Assembly: GCA_029863035.1 (NCBI GenBank)
Contig: JAOTWH010000053.1
Location: 1 to 12,142, forward strand
From: Acidimicrobiia bacterium
GTDB taxonomy: Bacteria > Actinomycetota > Acidimicrobiia > UBA5794 > JAOTWH01
Length of the DNA stretch: 12,142 nt
Direction of reading: 5' to 3'
The stretch's first letter is position 1. Each line of letters opens with the position of its first letter. The position numbers were made by a program, and so were the translations under genes. Below the pieces are notes generated by a model. It was not told the origin of the DNA, searched no databases, and saw only the letters and a list, made by a program, of their open reading frames with translations. Positions 1 through 6,686 of this stretch are shown here, piece by piece.

Positions 1-204
1 GCTCGTTACGAAGTGCAGGAGTCTCACTGGGAAGGGGCAGACCAAGGCCATGGCCGTCTGCTGCGTCGACGGATGGTCGTTGAGGTTTCCGGCAAGGCAA
101 CAGGGGGGATCCCAAGGATCTACGAGATAGAGGACAATGGAACGCATCCTTTGCGTCTGGTTCCCCGACTGGCCGCTGCGCCGGCCGGATACGCCACCGG
201 ATAG
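1..204 (+). CDS. imuA: ImuA-like mutasome protein (RecA-fold), 3' end only
   Basis: Frame 1 is open from the window edge to TAG at 202-204, giving 67 visible residues. The reading frame includes RRRMVVEVSGKATGG, then YEIEDNG and LRLVPRLAAAPAG. A basic stretch, a VE-x-GKA-type strand and a final xLVPxLA tail are what the C-terminus of actinobacterial ImuA/RecA-like proteins looks like, but this is recalled family character, not an alignment. The strongest support is position: the reading frame runs directly into imuB, the usual partner. ImuA proteins take part in SOS-induced translesion mutagenesis with ImuB and DnaE2. The last 68 nt are shared with imuB in another frame. The start and the ATP-binding core lie outside the window, so the family call cannot be proved here. 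Confidence 0.6.
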   Translation, partial: ARYEVQESHWEGADQGHGRLLRRRMVVEVSGKATGGIPRIYEIEDNGTHPLRLVPRLAAAPAGYATG

Positions 205-1597
205 GCCAGCTCAAGCTGTCGGTGGGGACAACCGGGTTGCCGCCGCCAACGTCCTGGCCCAAGAGGCCGGGGTGAGCCTCGGCATGCTGCGGCGTCAAGC
301 AGAGGCGATATGCCCCCAGGTGGTGACCCTGGAACGCGACCTCGGAGCCGAGACAGCCTCATTCGAAGAAGTGGTGCGGGCGATCGAAGAGGTGGTGCCG
401 CGGGTTGAGGTGGCGGAACCCGGCCTTGCCTTCGTCCCGGTGGGAGGAGCCATCCGTTACTACGGCGGCGAGGTGCCCCTCACCGAGCGGATCGCGAAAG
501 AGCTAGAAGCCGCAGCAGGTCCGGGATGGAGGATGGGACTGGCGGCCGGTCCGTTCGCAGCGCGGCGAGCGGCACAGATAGCAGACCCCCTACTGGTGGT
601 AGAGGACGATGCCGAGTTCCTGGCAAGTGCCGATCTATCCACCGCAGCACCACCCGACCTGGTGTCCACCTTCCGTTGGCTCGGCGTAACAACGCTCGGG
701 GAGCTAGCTCGCCTGCCCCGTCCCGCCATCTTGTCTCGATTCGGTCTGGCCGGTCTCGAAGTCCACCGGATCGCTTCGGGGGAGGACCGTTCCCCCATGC
801 CGCGCCTTCCCCCCTCCGATGTGATCTTCGAGGAACGGTTCGATCCGCCCCTCCAGGCCCTGGAACAGGCTGGCTTCGCAGCAAGGTCTCTTGCCTCGCA
901 ACTGTTAGGAGCGCTGGCGCCTTCGGGGGCAGCACCCCATCGGGTGGAGGTCGAGTGCGAGTCGGCAACGGGGGTGGTTCGCAACCGCACCTGGCGCAGT
1001 ATGGACCCATTCGACGAGGCGGCCTTGGCCGAGAGGATGTGGTGGCAGCTCAGAGCTTGGACCGAATCGGGCGGGGTGCCCGGCGGGCTGGTGAGGCTCA
1101 GGGTGTCGCCTGCCGACTTATCCGATCAGGGTCGTCAGCTTGCTCTACACGAAGACGCCGTGTCGGAAGCAGAAGCCGCCAGGTCGTTCGCCAGAACTCA
1201 GGCGTTGCTTGGGCCAGATGCCGTACTGCAGGCCCGCCCCCAAGGCGGGCGCAGCCCGAACGAGCGAGTGCAGTGGTACCACTGGGGAGAAGAACCTTCG
1301 CCCAACAACCGAGATGCGTCTGCTCCCTGGCCGGGGCGCACTCCAGATCCGGCTCCCGCGCTGGTCCCCCCCGAACCCCCGCATCTTGAAGTGGAGTGGG
1401 ACGAAGGAGTACCTACCAGCGTGCGGCTCGGTAGCAGATGGGTGCCCGTCCTTTCATGGGCCGGGCCGTGGCGTTTGATGGGACGTTGGTGGGAAGGAGG
1501 AGCCCACGCCGATCGCTATCAGCTGGTCACCTCCGCGGGCGCCTTCCTGTGCGAGGTGCGCGATGGCCACACCGTCCTCGCCGGTGTCTACGACTGA
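137..1597 (+). CDS. imuB: ImuB, non-catalytic Y-family DNA polymerase homologue
   Basis: A 486-aa Y-family protein of the ImuB type, which acts as the scaffold linking DnaE2 and ImuA to the sliding clamp during SOS mutagenesis. The N-terminus ILCVWFPDWPL (4-14) is the ImuB version of the DinB N-terminal strand. DNRVAAANVLAQEAGV (31-46) and the fingers region follow. The segment 98-111 (AFVPVGGAIRYYGG) sits where active polymerases carry SxDE. The DinB first aspartate position is W8, so the catalytic carboxylates are missing, as expected for ImuB. A helix-hairpin-helix-like region lies near 180-212, the little-finger domain follows, and the C-terminal ImuB domain ends in VLSWAGPW and a tail LAGVYD. 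The usual clamp-binding QLPLWG-like site appears as QLALHE at 334-339. The ATG is chosen because the conserved N-terminal motif begins four residues in; AGAGGA lies just upstream. The 3' end overlaps plsC by 10 bp. Confidence 0.9.
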   Translation: MERILCVWFPDWPLRRPDTPPDRPAQAVGGDNRVAAANVLAQEAGVSLGMLRRQAEAICPQVVTLERDLGAETASFEEVVRAIEEVVPRVEVAEPGLAFVPVGGAIRYYGGEVPLTERIAKELEAAAGPGWRMGLAAGPFAARRAAQIADPLLVVEDDAEFLASADLSTAAPPDLVSTFRWLGVTTLGELARLPRPAILSRFGLAGLEVHRIASGEDRSPMPRLPPSDVIFEERFDPPLQALEQAGFAARSLASQLLGALAPSGAAPHRVEVECESATGVVRNRTWRSMDPFDEAALAERMWWQLRAWTESGGVPGGLVRLRVSPADLSDQGRQLALHEDAVSEAEAARSFARTQALLGPDAVLQARPQGGRSPNERVQWYHWGEEPSPNNRDASAPWPGRTPDPAPALVPPEPPHLEVEWDEGVPTSVRLGSRWVPVLSWAGPWRLMGRWWEGGAHADRYQLVTSAGAFLCEVRDGHTVLAGVYD

Positions 1598-2319
1598 GCC
1601 AGGTTGGAAGCCACCACCTTGTAGGCCTCATCTCGTAGCCGCTCGATATCTGCCGTGGTCATACCTGCCACCGAGATGGGTTCTCCGATGGTCACCTTGA
1701 CCCGGCCCCCGTAGATGATCTTGCTTCCCGGCGGCCATGCCTGGTAGCTGCCGCTCAAAGCCATCGGGATCACATCGAGCCCATTGTCGATCGCGATGCG
1801 AAACGCTCCTTTCTTGAAGGCATGGAGCGAGCCGTCGCGCGAGCGTGTTCCTTCCGGGTAGATCATGAGCGAGCGTCCCATCGTCACCGCGTTGGCTACT
1901 TGCTCGTTCACCGATCCCAACGTCGCCCTACCGGCGTCGCGGTCCACCTTGATGAAGCCAAGCCGTTTGAGGTAGAAGCCAAGGAACGGCACCCGAAACA
2001 GTTCTTTCTTAGCGAGGAATCGAATCGGGTTGCGACAGGCGATGACGCTTGAGGCGATGTCGGCGTCGGAGGCATGATTCGACACGAACACGTAGCCGCG
2101 GCCCTCTTCGATGTTGTTCTCGCCTTCCACCTCGAGCCGGATCCCAAGCGCCCAGTTGAATAAACGAGCCCAGGACCGAATGATGACGCGGTCCACAAAA
2201 CGGTTCCAGGGACGGACCAGGGCCACTATCACCGCCGCCAGGCCGAACAGAATTGTGATCAGGCCGACCGCTACAAGGCCCAGGCCGGTGCGGAGTGCGG
2301 CAAAGAAGGTGCGGCCCAT
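1588..2319 (-). CDS. plsC: 1-acyl-sn-glycerol-3-phosphate acyltransferase (PlsC family)
   Basis: A 243-aa membrane-associated acyltransferase that transfers an acyl group to lysophosphatidate to make phosphatidate for phospholipid synthesis. A hydrophobic helix at 12-36 is followed by the four family blocks. Motif I is NHASDAD with the HX4D pair H82/D87. The motif II region is KKELFRVPFLGFYLKRLGF and VDRD (104-128). Motif III is YPEGTRSRDG (154-163). Motif IV is VIPMALSG (183-190). Length is normal for PlsC. The specific acceptor is not shown by sequence; other lysolipid acyltransferases share these motifs. The gene is divergent from ycaQ with 20 bp between the start codons. It has no evident Shine-Dalgarno, but TAGATT stands six nt before the ATG, so a leaderless transcript is possible. 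The 3' end overlaps imuB convergently. Confidence 0.9.
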   Translation of the reverse strand: MGRTFFAALRTGLGLVAVGLITILFGLAAVIVALVRPWNRFVDRVIIRSWARLFNWALGIRLEVEGENNIEEGRGYVFVSNHASDADIASSVIACRNPIRFLAKKELFRVPFLGFYLKRLGFIKVDRDAGRATLGSVNEQVANAVTMGRSLMIYPEGTRSRDGSLHAFKKGAFRIAIDNGLDVIPMALSGSYQAWPPGSKIIYGGRVKVTIGEPISVAGMTTADIERLRDEAYKVVASNLAQS

Positions 2320-2339
2320 CGCGGTAATCTACCGCCGCC
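2320..2339. promoter_or_regulatory. 20-bp divergent promoter gap with a 6-bp inverted repeat
   Basis: The only DNA between the start codons of plsC and ycaQ. It holds GCGGTA-ATC-TACCGC at 2321-2335, a perfect inverted repeat with a 3-nt centre. On the minus strand TAGATT (2331-2326) ends six nt before the plsC ATG, matching the TANNNT plus 6-7 nt pattern of actinobacterial leaderless promoters. On the plus strand TAATCT (2325-2330) ends nine nt before the ycaQ ATG, a less good distance. The two -10 candidates overlap, so transcription in the two directions may be mutually exclusive. No transcription data are available; this is inference from spacing. Confidence 0.4.
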
Positions 2340-3521
2340 ATGAGACGCCTCTCCTTGTCACAAGCCCGCCGCGTCGCTCTTCATGCCCAGGGACTCGGCA
2401 AGCCTCGCAGCAACGGCAAGGTCGATATTCGTCACATGCGCAGCGTTTTCGACTCGGTCGGGGTGGTCCAGCTCGACTCCGTCAACGTCGCCGTGAGAGC
2501 CCACTACATGCCCTTCTTCTCGCGGCTCGGCCCCTACCGCACCGGTCTGCTGGAGGAGCTGGCCTACCAGAGAAACGAACTGTTCGAATACTGGGGGCAC
2601 ATGGCGTCGCTGCAACCGATCGACCACCTCCCTTTGCTCCGCTGGAGGATGGACTTAGATAGGACTGGGTATCGGGCAGGCGAGCTCATGGAAAACGAAC
2701 CTGGTTATCTGGAGGCGGTGCTCGAAGAAGTGCGGGAGCGGGGCATTACCACGGCGGCAGATCTCGAAGATCCTGGCGAACGAACCGGGCCGTGGTGGGG
2801 CCATGGCAAGGGCAAGACTGCGCTGGAGTGGCACCATGCCAACGGCAAGCTGGGAGCCCGCCGCGATGCCAACTTCCGCCTTAGCTATGACTTGTTGGAG
2901 CGGATCATCCCGGCCAATGCGCTTCGTCGTGCTGCTCCCGAAGGTCCCGACGCCCATCGCCAGCTCATGATGCTGGCGGCCCAGAGCCTGGGTGTGGCAA
3001 CGGTTGATGACCTTGGTGATTACTACCGGCTGCGGCCGGCTGAGTTCCGGCCAGCGGTCCAGGCGTTGGTGGATGAGAAGAGACTTGAAGAGGTCGAGGT
3101 GGAGGGGTGGGACAAGCTCGCCTATCTGGTGCCGGGGACGAGAGTGCCGCGCCAGGCAAGTGCTACGGCCCTCGTCTCGCCTTTCGATTCCCTCATCTGG
3201 TATCGGGAACGAACCGAGCGATTGTTCACCTTTGAGTACCGCATCGAGATCTATGTCCCCGAACCCAAGCGCAAGTACGGCTACTACGTGTATCCGTTCC
3301 TCATGGGGGAGGATCTGGTTGCCAGGGTGGACATCAAGGCCGATCGCAAGGCCGGGGCGTTGTTGGCCAAGGGGGTCTATCTCGAACCGGGCGCCGATCC
3401 CACACGAACTGCCAGGGCATTGGCGGCAGAGCTCAACCTCATGGCGGATTGGCTGGGCATGGACGCGGTCAAGGTGGGCCGAAGAGGCAACCTCGCCGCC
3501 AAGGTGAAGGGGTTCCTCTAA
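2340..3521 (+). CDS. ycaQ: YcaQ/AlkX-type DNA glycosylase (HTH_42 family)
   Basis: A 393-aa member of the winged-helix glycosylase family that includes E. coli YcaQ (AlkX, unhooks interstrand crosslinks) and Streptomyces AlkZ. Visible family marks are VGVVQLDSVNV (40-50), where Q44-L-D46 is the Q-x-D catalytic motif of the YcaQ branch (AlkZ has Q-x-Q). ELFEYWGHMASLQP (80-93) follows, and the C-terminal block SPFDSLIWYRERTERLF (280-296), EIYVPEPKRKYGYYVYPF (303-320) and VARVDIKADR (327-336). Length is close to the E. coli protein. The likely role is excision of alkylated bases or nitrogen-mustard-type crosslinks in DNA in the cytoplasm. ATG at 2340 leaves no room for a ribosome binding site, which suggests leaderless translation. 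The stop codon overlaps that of the following convergent gene (shared CTAA). Confidence 0.87.
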   Translation: MRRLSLSQARRVALHAQGLGKPRSNGKVDIRHMRSVFDSVGVVQLDSVNVAVRAHYMPFFSRLGPYRTGLLEELAYQRNELFEYWGHMASLQPIDHLPLLRWRMDLDRTGYRAGELMENEPGYLEAVLEEVRERGITTAADLEDPGERTGPWWGHGKGKTALEWHHANGKLGARRDANFRLSYDLLERIIPANALRRAAPEGPDAHRQLMMLAAQSLGVATVDDLGDYYRLRPAEFRPAVQALVDEKRLEEVEVEGWDKLAYLVPGTRVPRQASATALVSPFDSLIWYRERTERLFTFEYRIEIYVPEPKRKYGYYVYPFLMGEDLVARVDIKADRKAGALLAKGVYLEPGADPTRTARALAAELNLMADWLGMDAVKVGRRGNLAAKVKGFL

Positions 3522-4711
3522 GCGTCCTGCAAGGTCGGAGGCAAGCTGCCGGCGATCGAGTCGACGCCGAACGAAGAAACGCCCTCGGCTATCGGGGCGG
3601 TGTAGACAGTTCGATTGGCGAGGTCGACGAATATGAGCTGGTTCTCGAAGGTGGTGGTTTCCAAGCCGACCAGTAAGAGCCATTGCCGATCATCGCTCCA
3701 GGCAACGGGCCGAGCGCTGATAGGACCAAGCGCGACCGTGAAACGCTCGAGCGAACTCAATTGCCGCAGATTGAGTACGACGTCGTCATCCTCCTGAGTG
3801 GTAATGGCCGCCCAAGTGCCACTTGGCGAGAACAGCGCTCCGATGACTTGACCGAAGTCCAGTTGCTCGCCCGGAACAAGGGTGACATCGAGCAAGGCCA
3901 GCGATGCCTCGTCATCGATCGATGACTTCACCAGCAGTTGCCCATCGGCGCTGGCGTCGACTAGCTCGAGCGGCGCAGAACCAATCAGTTGGCCCTCTGG
4001 GTCGAGTGTGATCAATATTCCCTCGTCGATCTGGGTCGAAAAGTCGGAGAAGGCGAATCCCCAATCACCGTAGGCCACCAACCTGGCCCGGAAGGGAAGC
4101 TCGGCTACGCGGAGGCTGGAGAAGGGCGGCCCGGGCGAGGTCCACAGCTGGGTAGCGCCGTCCAGCAGGGGCGTCGTGTAGGCGATCGCTCCCGGTGCGG
4201 AGACGTGCCAGGCGAATGACAACGGGGCTGTGTCAGTCACAACTTGCATCTGAGTTGGGGTCCCGGCATGGAGAACCGACCCAACCCCGTCGACCGTGGT
4301 TATGGCGGCGAACAATTTGAGCGAAGCGTCCCACCTCGCGTCTTCCTGCCCGAAGTTTGGTTCGTAGAAGCCCGGCAGCGGGACTTCTCGGGGCTCGGCC
4401 TCGCCGCTCGACCAGGTCCAAGCGATCTGCTTTTCGTCGGGCCCAAGGGCGCCGGCTCGGATCCTGCCCTGGAAGCCAGGTACCAGGTCTCCGAGCGTCC
4501 GCGGCGCCGGAGCTGTAGTGGGAGCCGGTGGCACCGTTGTCGGCGTCGGCAAGCTCTCGGGAATCGTGGTGGCCGACTCGGACACTTTCCCCGACGAAGC
4601 GAGGATCACCGCGATGCCAGCCGCCGCGACGACAGCCGCCGCGGCCACGATCCACGGGCCGGAACCACCCGGCCGATGGTGAGTATCGAGGACGCGGATC
4701 GGTTCGGGCAT
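3518..4711 (-). CDS. Membrane-anchored beta-propeller-like protein of unknown function
   Basis: A 397-aa protein with a short cytoplasmic N-terminus, one hydrophobic segment at about 20-38 (WIVAAAAVVAAAGIAVILA), a Thr/Pro-rich linker at 47-71 (PTPTTVPPAPTTAPAP), then a large predicted extracytoplasmic domain. The domain has recurring short beta-type units such as LFSPSGTWAAITT, VAWSDDRQWLLLVG, VDASADGQLLVKSS and FAWHVSAPGAIAY. They resemble blades of WD40/TolB-type propellers, in which a small-residue/aspartate turn precedes a hydrophobic strand. No catalytic motif is recognised, so function is not assigned. The hydrophobic segment has no lipobox cysteine, so an uncleaved anchor is more likely than a lipoprotein. 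ATG at 4711 is the first start; TAGCGT lies nine nt upstream as a weak -10 candidate. The gene is divergent from the dehydrogenase (53 bp apart). Confidence 0.7.
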   Translation of the reverse strand: MPEPIRVLDTHHRPGGSGPWIVAAAAVVAAAGIAVILASSGKVSESATTIPESLPTPTTVPPAPTTAPAPRTLGDLVPGFQGRIRAGALGPDEKQIAWTWSSGEAEPREVPLPGFYEPNFGQEDARWDASLKLFAAITTVDGVGSVLHAGTPTQMQVVTDTAPLSFAWHVSAPGAIAYTTPLLDGATQLWTSPGPPFSSLRVAELPFRARLVAYGDWGFAFSDFSTQIDEGILITLDPEGQLIGSAPLELVDASADGQLLVKSSIDDEASLALLDVTLVPGEQLDFGQVIGALFSPSGTWAAITTQEDDDVVLNLRQLSSLERFTVALGPISARPVAWSDDRQWLLLVGLETTTFENQLIFVDLANRTVYTAPIAEGVSSFGVDSIAGSLPPTLQDA

Positions 4712-4764
4712 GGGTCGCCAACGCTACCTCTCACTATCGTGGCCGCATCGCGTCGAGGAGGGCC
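4712..4764. promoter_or_regulatory. Divergent intergenic region with plus-strand ribosome binding site
   Basis: A 53-bp gap between a minus-strand and a plus-strand start. GAGGAGGG at 4755-4762 is a strong purine-rich Shine-Dalgarno just before ATG 4765, though the spacing of 2-3 nt from the core is short. TATCGT at 4735-4740 is a weak candidate -10 for the dehydrogenase, and TAGCGT on the minus strand (4726-4721) for the propeller-like gene. Neither has a convincing -35. Promoters must lie here or inside the neighbouring genes. Confidence 0.35.
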
Positions 4765-5664
4765 ATGATCGATTTTCAAGACCGCGTCGCCATCGTCACC
4801 GGAGCCGGGGGCGGGTTGGGCCGATCCCATGCCCTGCTGCTTGCCGGTCGGGGAGCATCCGTAGTGGTGAACGATCTGGGGGGAGAGGTTGGTGGTTCGG
4901 GGTCAAGCGAGACCCCAGCCCAGCAGGTGGTCGACGAGATCGTCGCAGCGGGAGGCAGTGCCGTTGCCGAGTACTCGTCGGTGGCGACTCCGGATGGTGG
5001 AGACGCGATCGTTGCCAAAGCGCTAGAGGAGTTCGGGCGAGTTGACATCGTGGTCAACAACGCGGGCATTCTGCGCGACAAGTCATTCGGGAAACTCGAG
5101 TGGCCCGACCTCGATGCCGTGATCGACGTGCATCTCAAAGGGGCGTTCTATGTGACCCGAGCTGCGTTCGCCCACATGAAAGAGCAGAACTACGGCCGGG
5201 TCGTCGTCACGTCATCTAACGCCGGCCTGTTCGGCAATTTCGGGCAGACAAACTACGGGGCGGCCAAGCTGGGTCTCGTCGGTTTCATGAACGTTCTGAA
5301 GATCGAGGGGGCGAAGAACAACATCAAGGTGAATGCCATCGCCCCCGTGGCCCACACCCGAATGACGGAGGAGCTGCTTGGGCCATTGGCAGAGATGCTT
5401 CAGCCTGAGCAGGTGTCGCCAGCGGTTGCCTACCTGTGTTCGGAGGCTTGTGAGTTGACCGGCGAGATCTGGTCGGCAGCTGGCGGTTCCGTCAGCCGGA
5501 TCTTCATTGGGTTGACCGATGGCTACTTCAAGCCGGCCTCGGATGGCCCGCTGACCATCGAGGATGTGCAGGACAATCTCGAAGTGATCCGCGACCCCGA
5601 CGGCCACATCGTCCCGTTCTCCATCCAGGACGAGCTGTCCAAGCTGGGCCCCAAGTTCGGTTGA
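4765..5664 (+). CDS. Short-chain dehydrogenase, MFE-2 (3R)-hydroxyacyl-CoA dehydrogenase-like
   Basis: A 299-aa NAD(P)-dependent SDR. The cofactor motif TGAGGGLG is at 12-19, VVVNDLGG at 33-40 is followed by the insert typical of MFE-2, and NNAGILRDKSF spans 98-108. The catalytic residues are a serine at 150/151, Y164 and K168 in NYGAAKLG. The order NDLGG, NNAGILRD, HLKGAF, GNFGQTNY and AIAP matches my memory of human HSD17B4 very closely, including His in place of the usual Asn before LKG. The expected reaction is oxidation of a (3R)-3-hydroxyacyl-CoA in fatty-acid or sterol side-chain beta-oxidation. The C-terminal tail 255-299 is longer than a simple SDR, but the hydratase and SCP2 domains of MFE-2 are absent. 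ATG 4765 is chosen over more upstream starts because the SDR begins MIDFQDRVAIVTGAG and GAGGAGGG precedes it. It overlaps the next gene by four nt. Confidence 0.88.
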   Translation: MIDFQDRVAIVTGAGGGLGRSHALLLAGRGASVVVNDLGGEVGGSGSSETPAQQVVDEIVAAGGSAVAEYSSVATPDGGDAIVAKALEEFGRVDIVVNNAGILRDKSFGKLEWPDLDAVIDVHLKGAFYVTRAAFAHMKEQNYGRVVVTSSNAGLFGNFGQTNYGAAKLGLVGFMNVLKIEGAKNNIKVNAIAPVAHTRMTEELLGPLAEMLQPEQVSPAVAYLCSEACELTGEIWSAAGGSVSRIFIGLTDGYFKPASDGPLTIEDVQDNLEVIRDPDGHIVPFSIQDELSKLGPKFG

Positions 5665-6686
5665 CCGGTCAACCCGGGCGCGGCGCCTCGAAAGACGATT
5701 GGCGCGAATGGGCCCGTCGGACGCGAGCAGCGGTCGAGTTCGAGGTCATTACCCCTGAGGTGATCACCCAGCTCGAGGCTTGGGGAGAACTGGGGGGCAA
5801 CGTTCTCACCTACATGCCGCTGGCCGACGAGGTCGACCTGAGCCGGGTGGCAGCCGATCGCCTCTTTGTCACCCGTACCCCCCATGGAGGCGGCGAGCTC
5901 ACGGTCCACGAAGCAGGAGACGAGATGGAGATGCATCCCTTCGGGTTCCTCCAACCGCTCGAGAGTGCGCCCCGGGCCGATCCCGCTCTCATCGACGTGG
6001 CGCTGGTGCCGGGGCTCGCCTTCGATCGCGCCGGGGTCCGGCTGGGTCGTGGATCGGGCTATTACGACCGGATGCTCAAGACGCTGCGTCCGACTGTCCC
6101 CGTGGTTGGAGTAACCCCTGGCGCGTTGGTTGTCGAACGGCTGCCACGGCATGCCCACGACGCCATGATGACCCACCTGGCAACCGAGGACGATGTGATA
6201 CCTGTAAGGGACGATCTGCCCGACGCATCGCGCCGATTCGTGGCGGCCGCTGGCTCGCTTGGGTTGGATATCGAGGTGCACCACTTCCCGGAGGGCACCA
6301 AGACCTCACAAGAGGCTGCTGACGCCATCGGGTGCCCTGTATCAGCCATCGCCAAATCGTTGGTGTTCACGGTCGATGGCGAGGCTGTGGTGGCGTTGCT
6401 GCCCGGCGACAAGCGGCTGGATACCGCCAAATTGGCACAGGTCCACGGAGGGGCCAAGGCAAGGCGAGCCGACCTTGACACCGCCAGGAAGGCGACGGGT
6501 TACGCGGCCGGCGGTACGCCGCCATTCGGCCATCCCAAGCCAATGACCGTTTACGCCGACGAGATGCTGCGCCGCCACGAGTTGGTGTGGGCAGCAGGGG
6601 GAACTCCTACCACTGTGTTCCCCATCGCCCTCGATGATCTGGTGCGGCTGTCGGGAGCCACCTGGGCCGACCTAGCCGAGAAATAG
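5661..6686 (+). CDS. Fusion: 5-formyltetrahydrofolate cyclo-ligase plus YbaK-type tRNA deacylase
   Basis: One uninterrupted 341-aa frame carries two enzyme domains. Residues about 11-189 are 5-formyl-THF cyclo-ligase (ATP-dependent conversion to 5,10-methenyl-THF). The evidence is a basic helix KDDWREWARRTRAA at the start, MHPFGFLQP (91-99), VALVPGLAFDRAG (113-125), GRGSGYYDRML (129-139), a loop matching the family G-x-G-x-G-YYD-R, and a PRHAHD motif (162-167). Residues about 200-341 are a YbaK/EbsC domain, which hydrolyses mischarged aminoacyl-tRNA. The evidence is IAKSLVFTVDG with the conserved lysine K232, LLPGDKRLD (246-254), GYAAGGTPPFGH (280-291) and a C-terminal VFPIALDDLVRLSGA. The start is TTG 5661, overlapping the dehydrogenase stop as TTGA, so translation is probably coupled. 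The 3' end overlaps thiQ convergently by 15 bp. Substrate preference of the deacylase half (Cys-, Ala- or Ser-tRNA) is not readable. Confidence 0.85.
   Translation: MTGQPGRGASKDDWREWARRTRAAVEFEVITPEVITQLEAWGELGGNVLTYMPLADEVDLSRVAADRLFVTRTPHGGGELTVHEAGDEMEMHPFGFLQPLESAPRADPALIDVALVPGLAFDRAGVRLGRGSGYYDRMLKTLRPTVPVVGVTPGALVVERLPRHAHDAMMTHLATEDDVIPVRDDLPDASRRFVAAAGSLGLDIEVHHFPEGTKTSQEAADAIGCPVSAIAKSLVFTVDGEAVVALLPGDKRLDTAKLAQVHGGAKARRADLDTARKATGYAAGGTPPFGHPKPMTVYADEMLRRHELVWAAGGTPTTVFPIALDDLVRLSGATWADLAEK

Noticed and set aside
137..1597. Active DinB-type translesion polymerase
   Set aside because: The catalytic aspartate and the SxDE motif are replaced (W8 and the VPVGGA region), which fits ImuB.
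2655..3683. 342-aa minus-strand frame
   Set aside because: It is antisense to the well-supported ycaQ gene, rich in His/Arg/Pro, and without any recognisable domain.
4528..4764. N-terminal extension of the dehydrogenase to a start at 4528
   Set aside because: The added residues are low-complexity shadow of the opposing propeller-like gene; the SDR fold starts at ATG 4765 behind a ribosome binding site.
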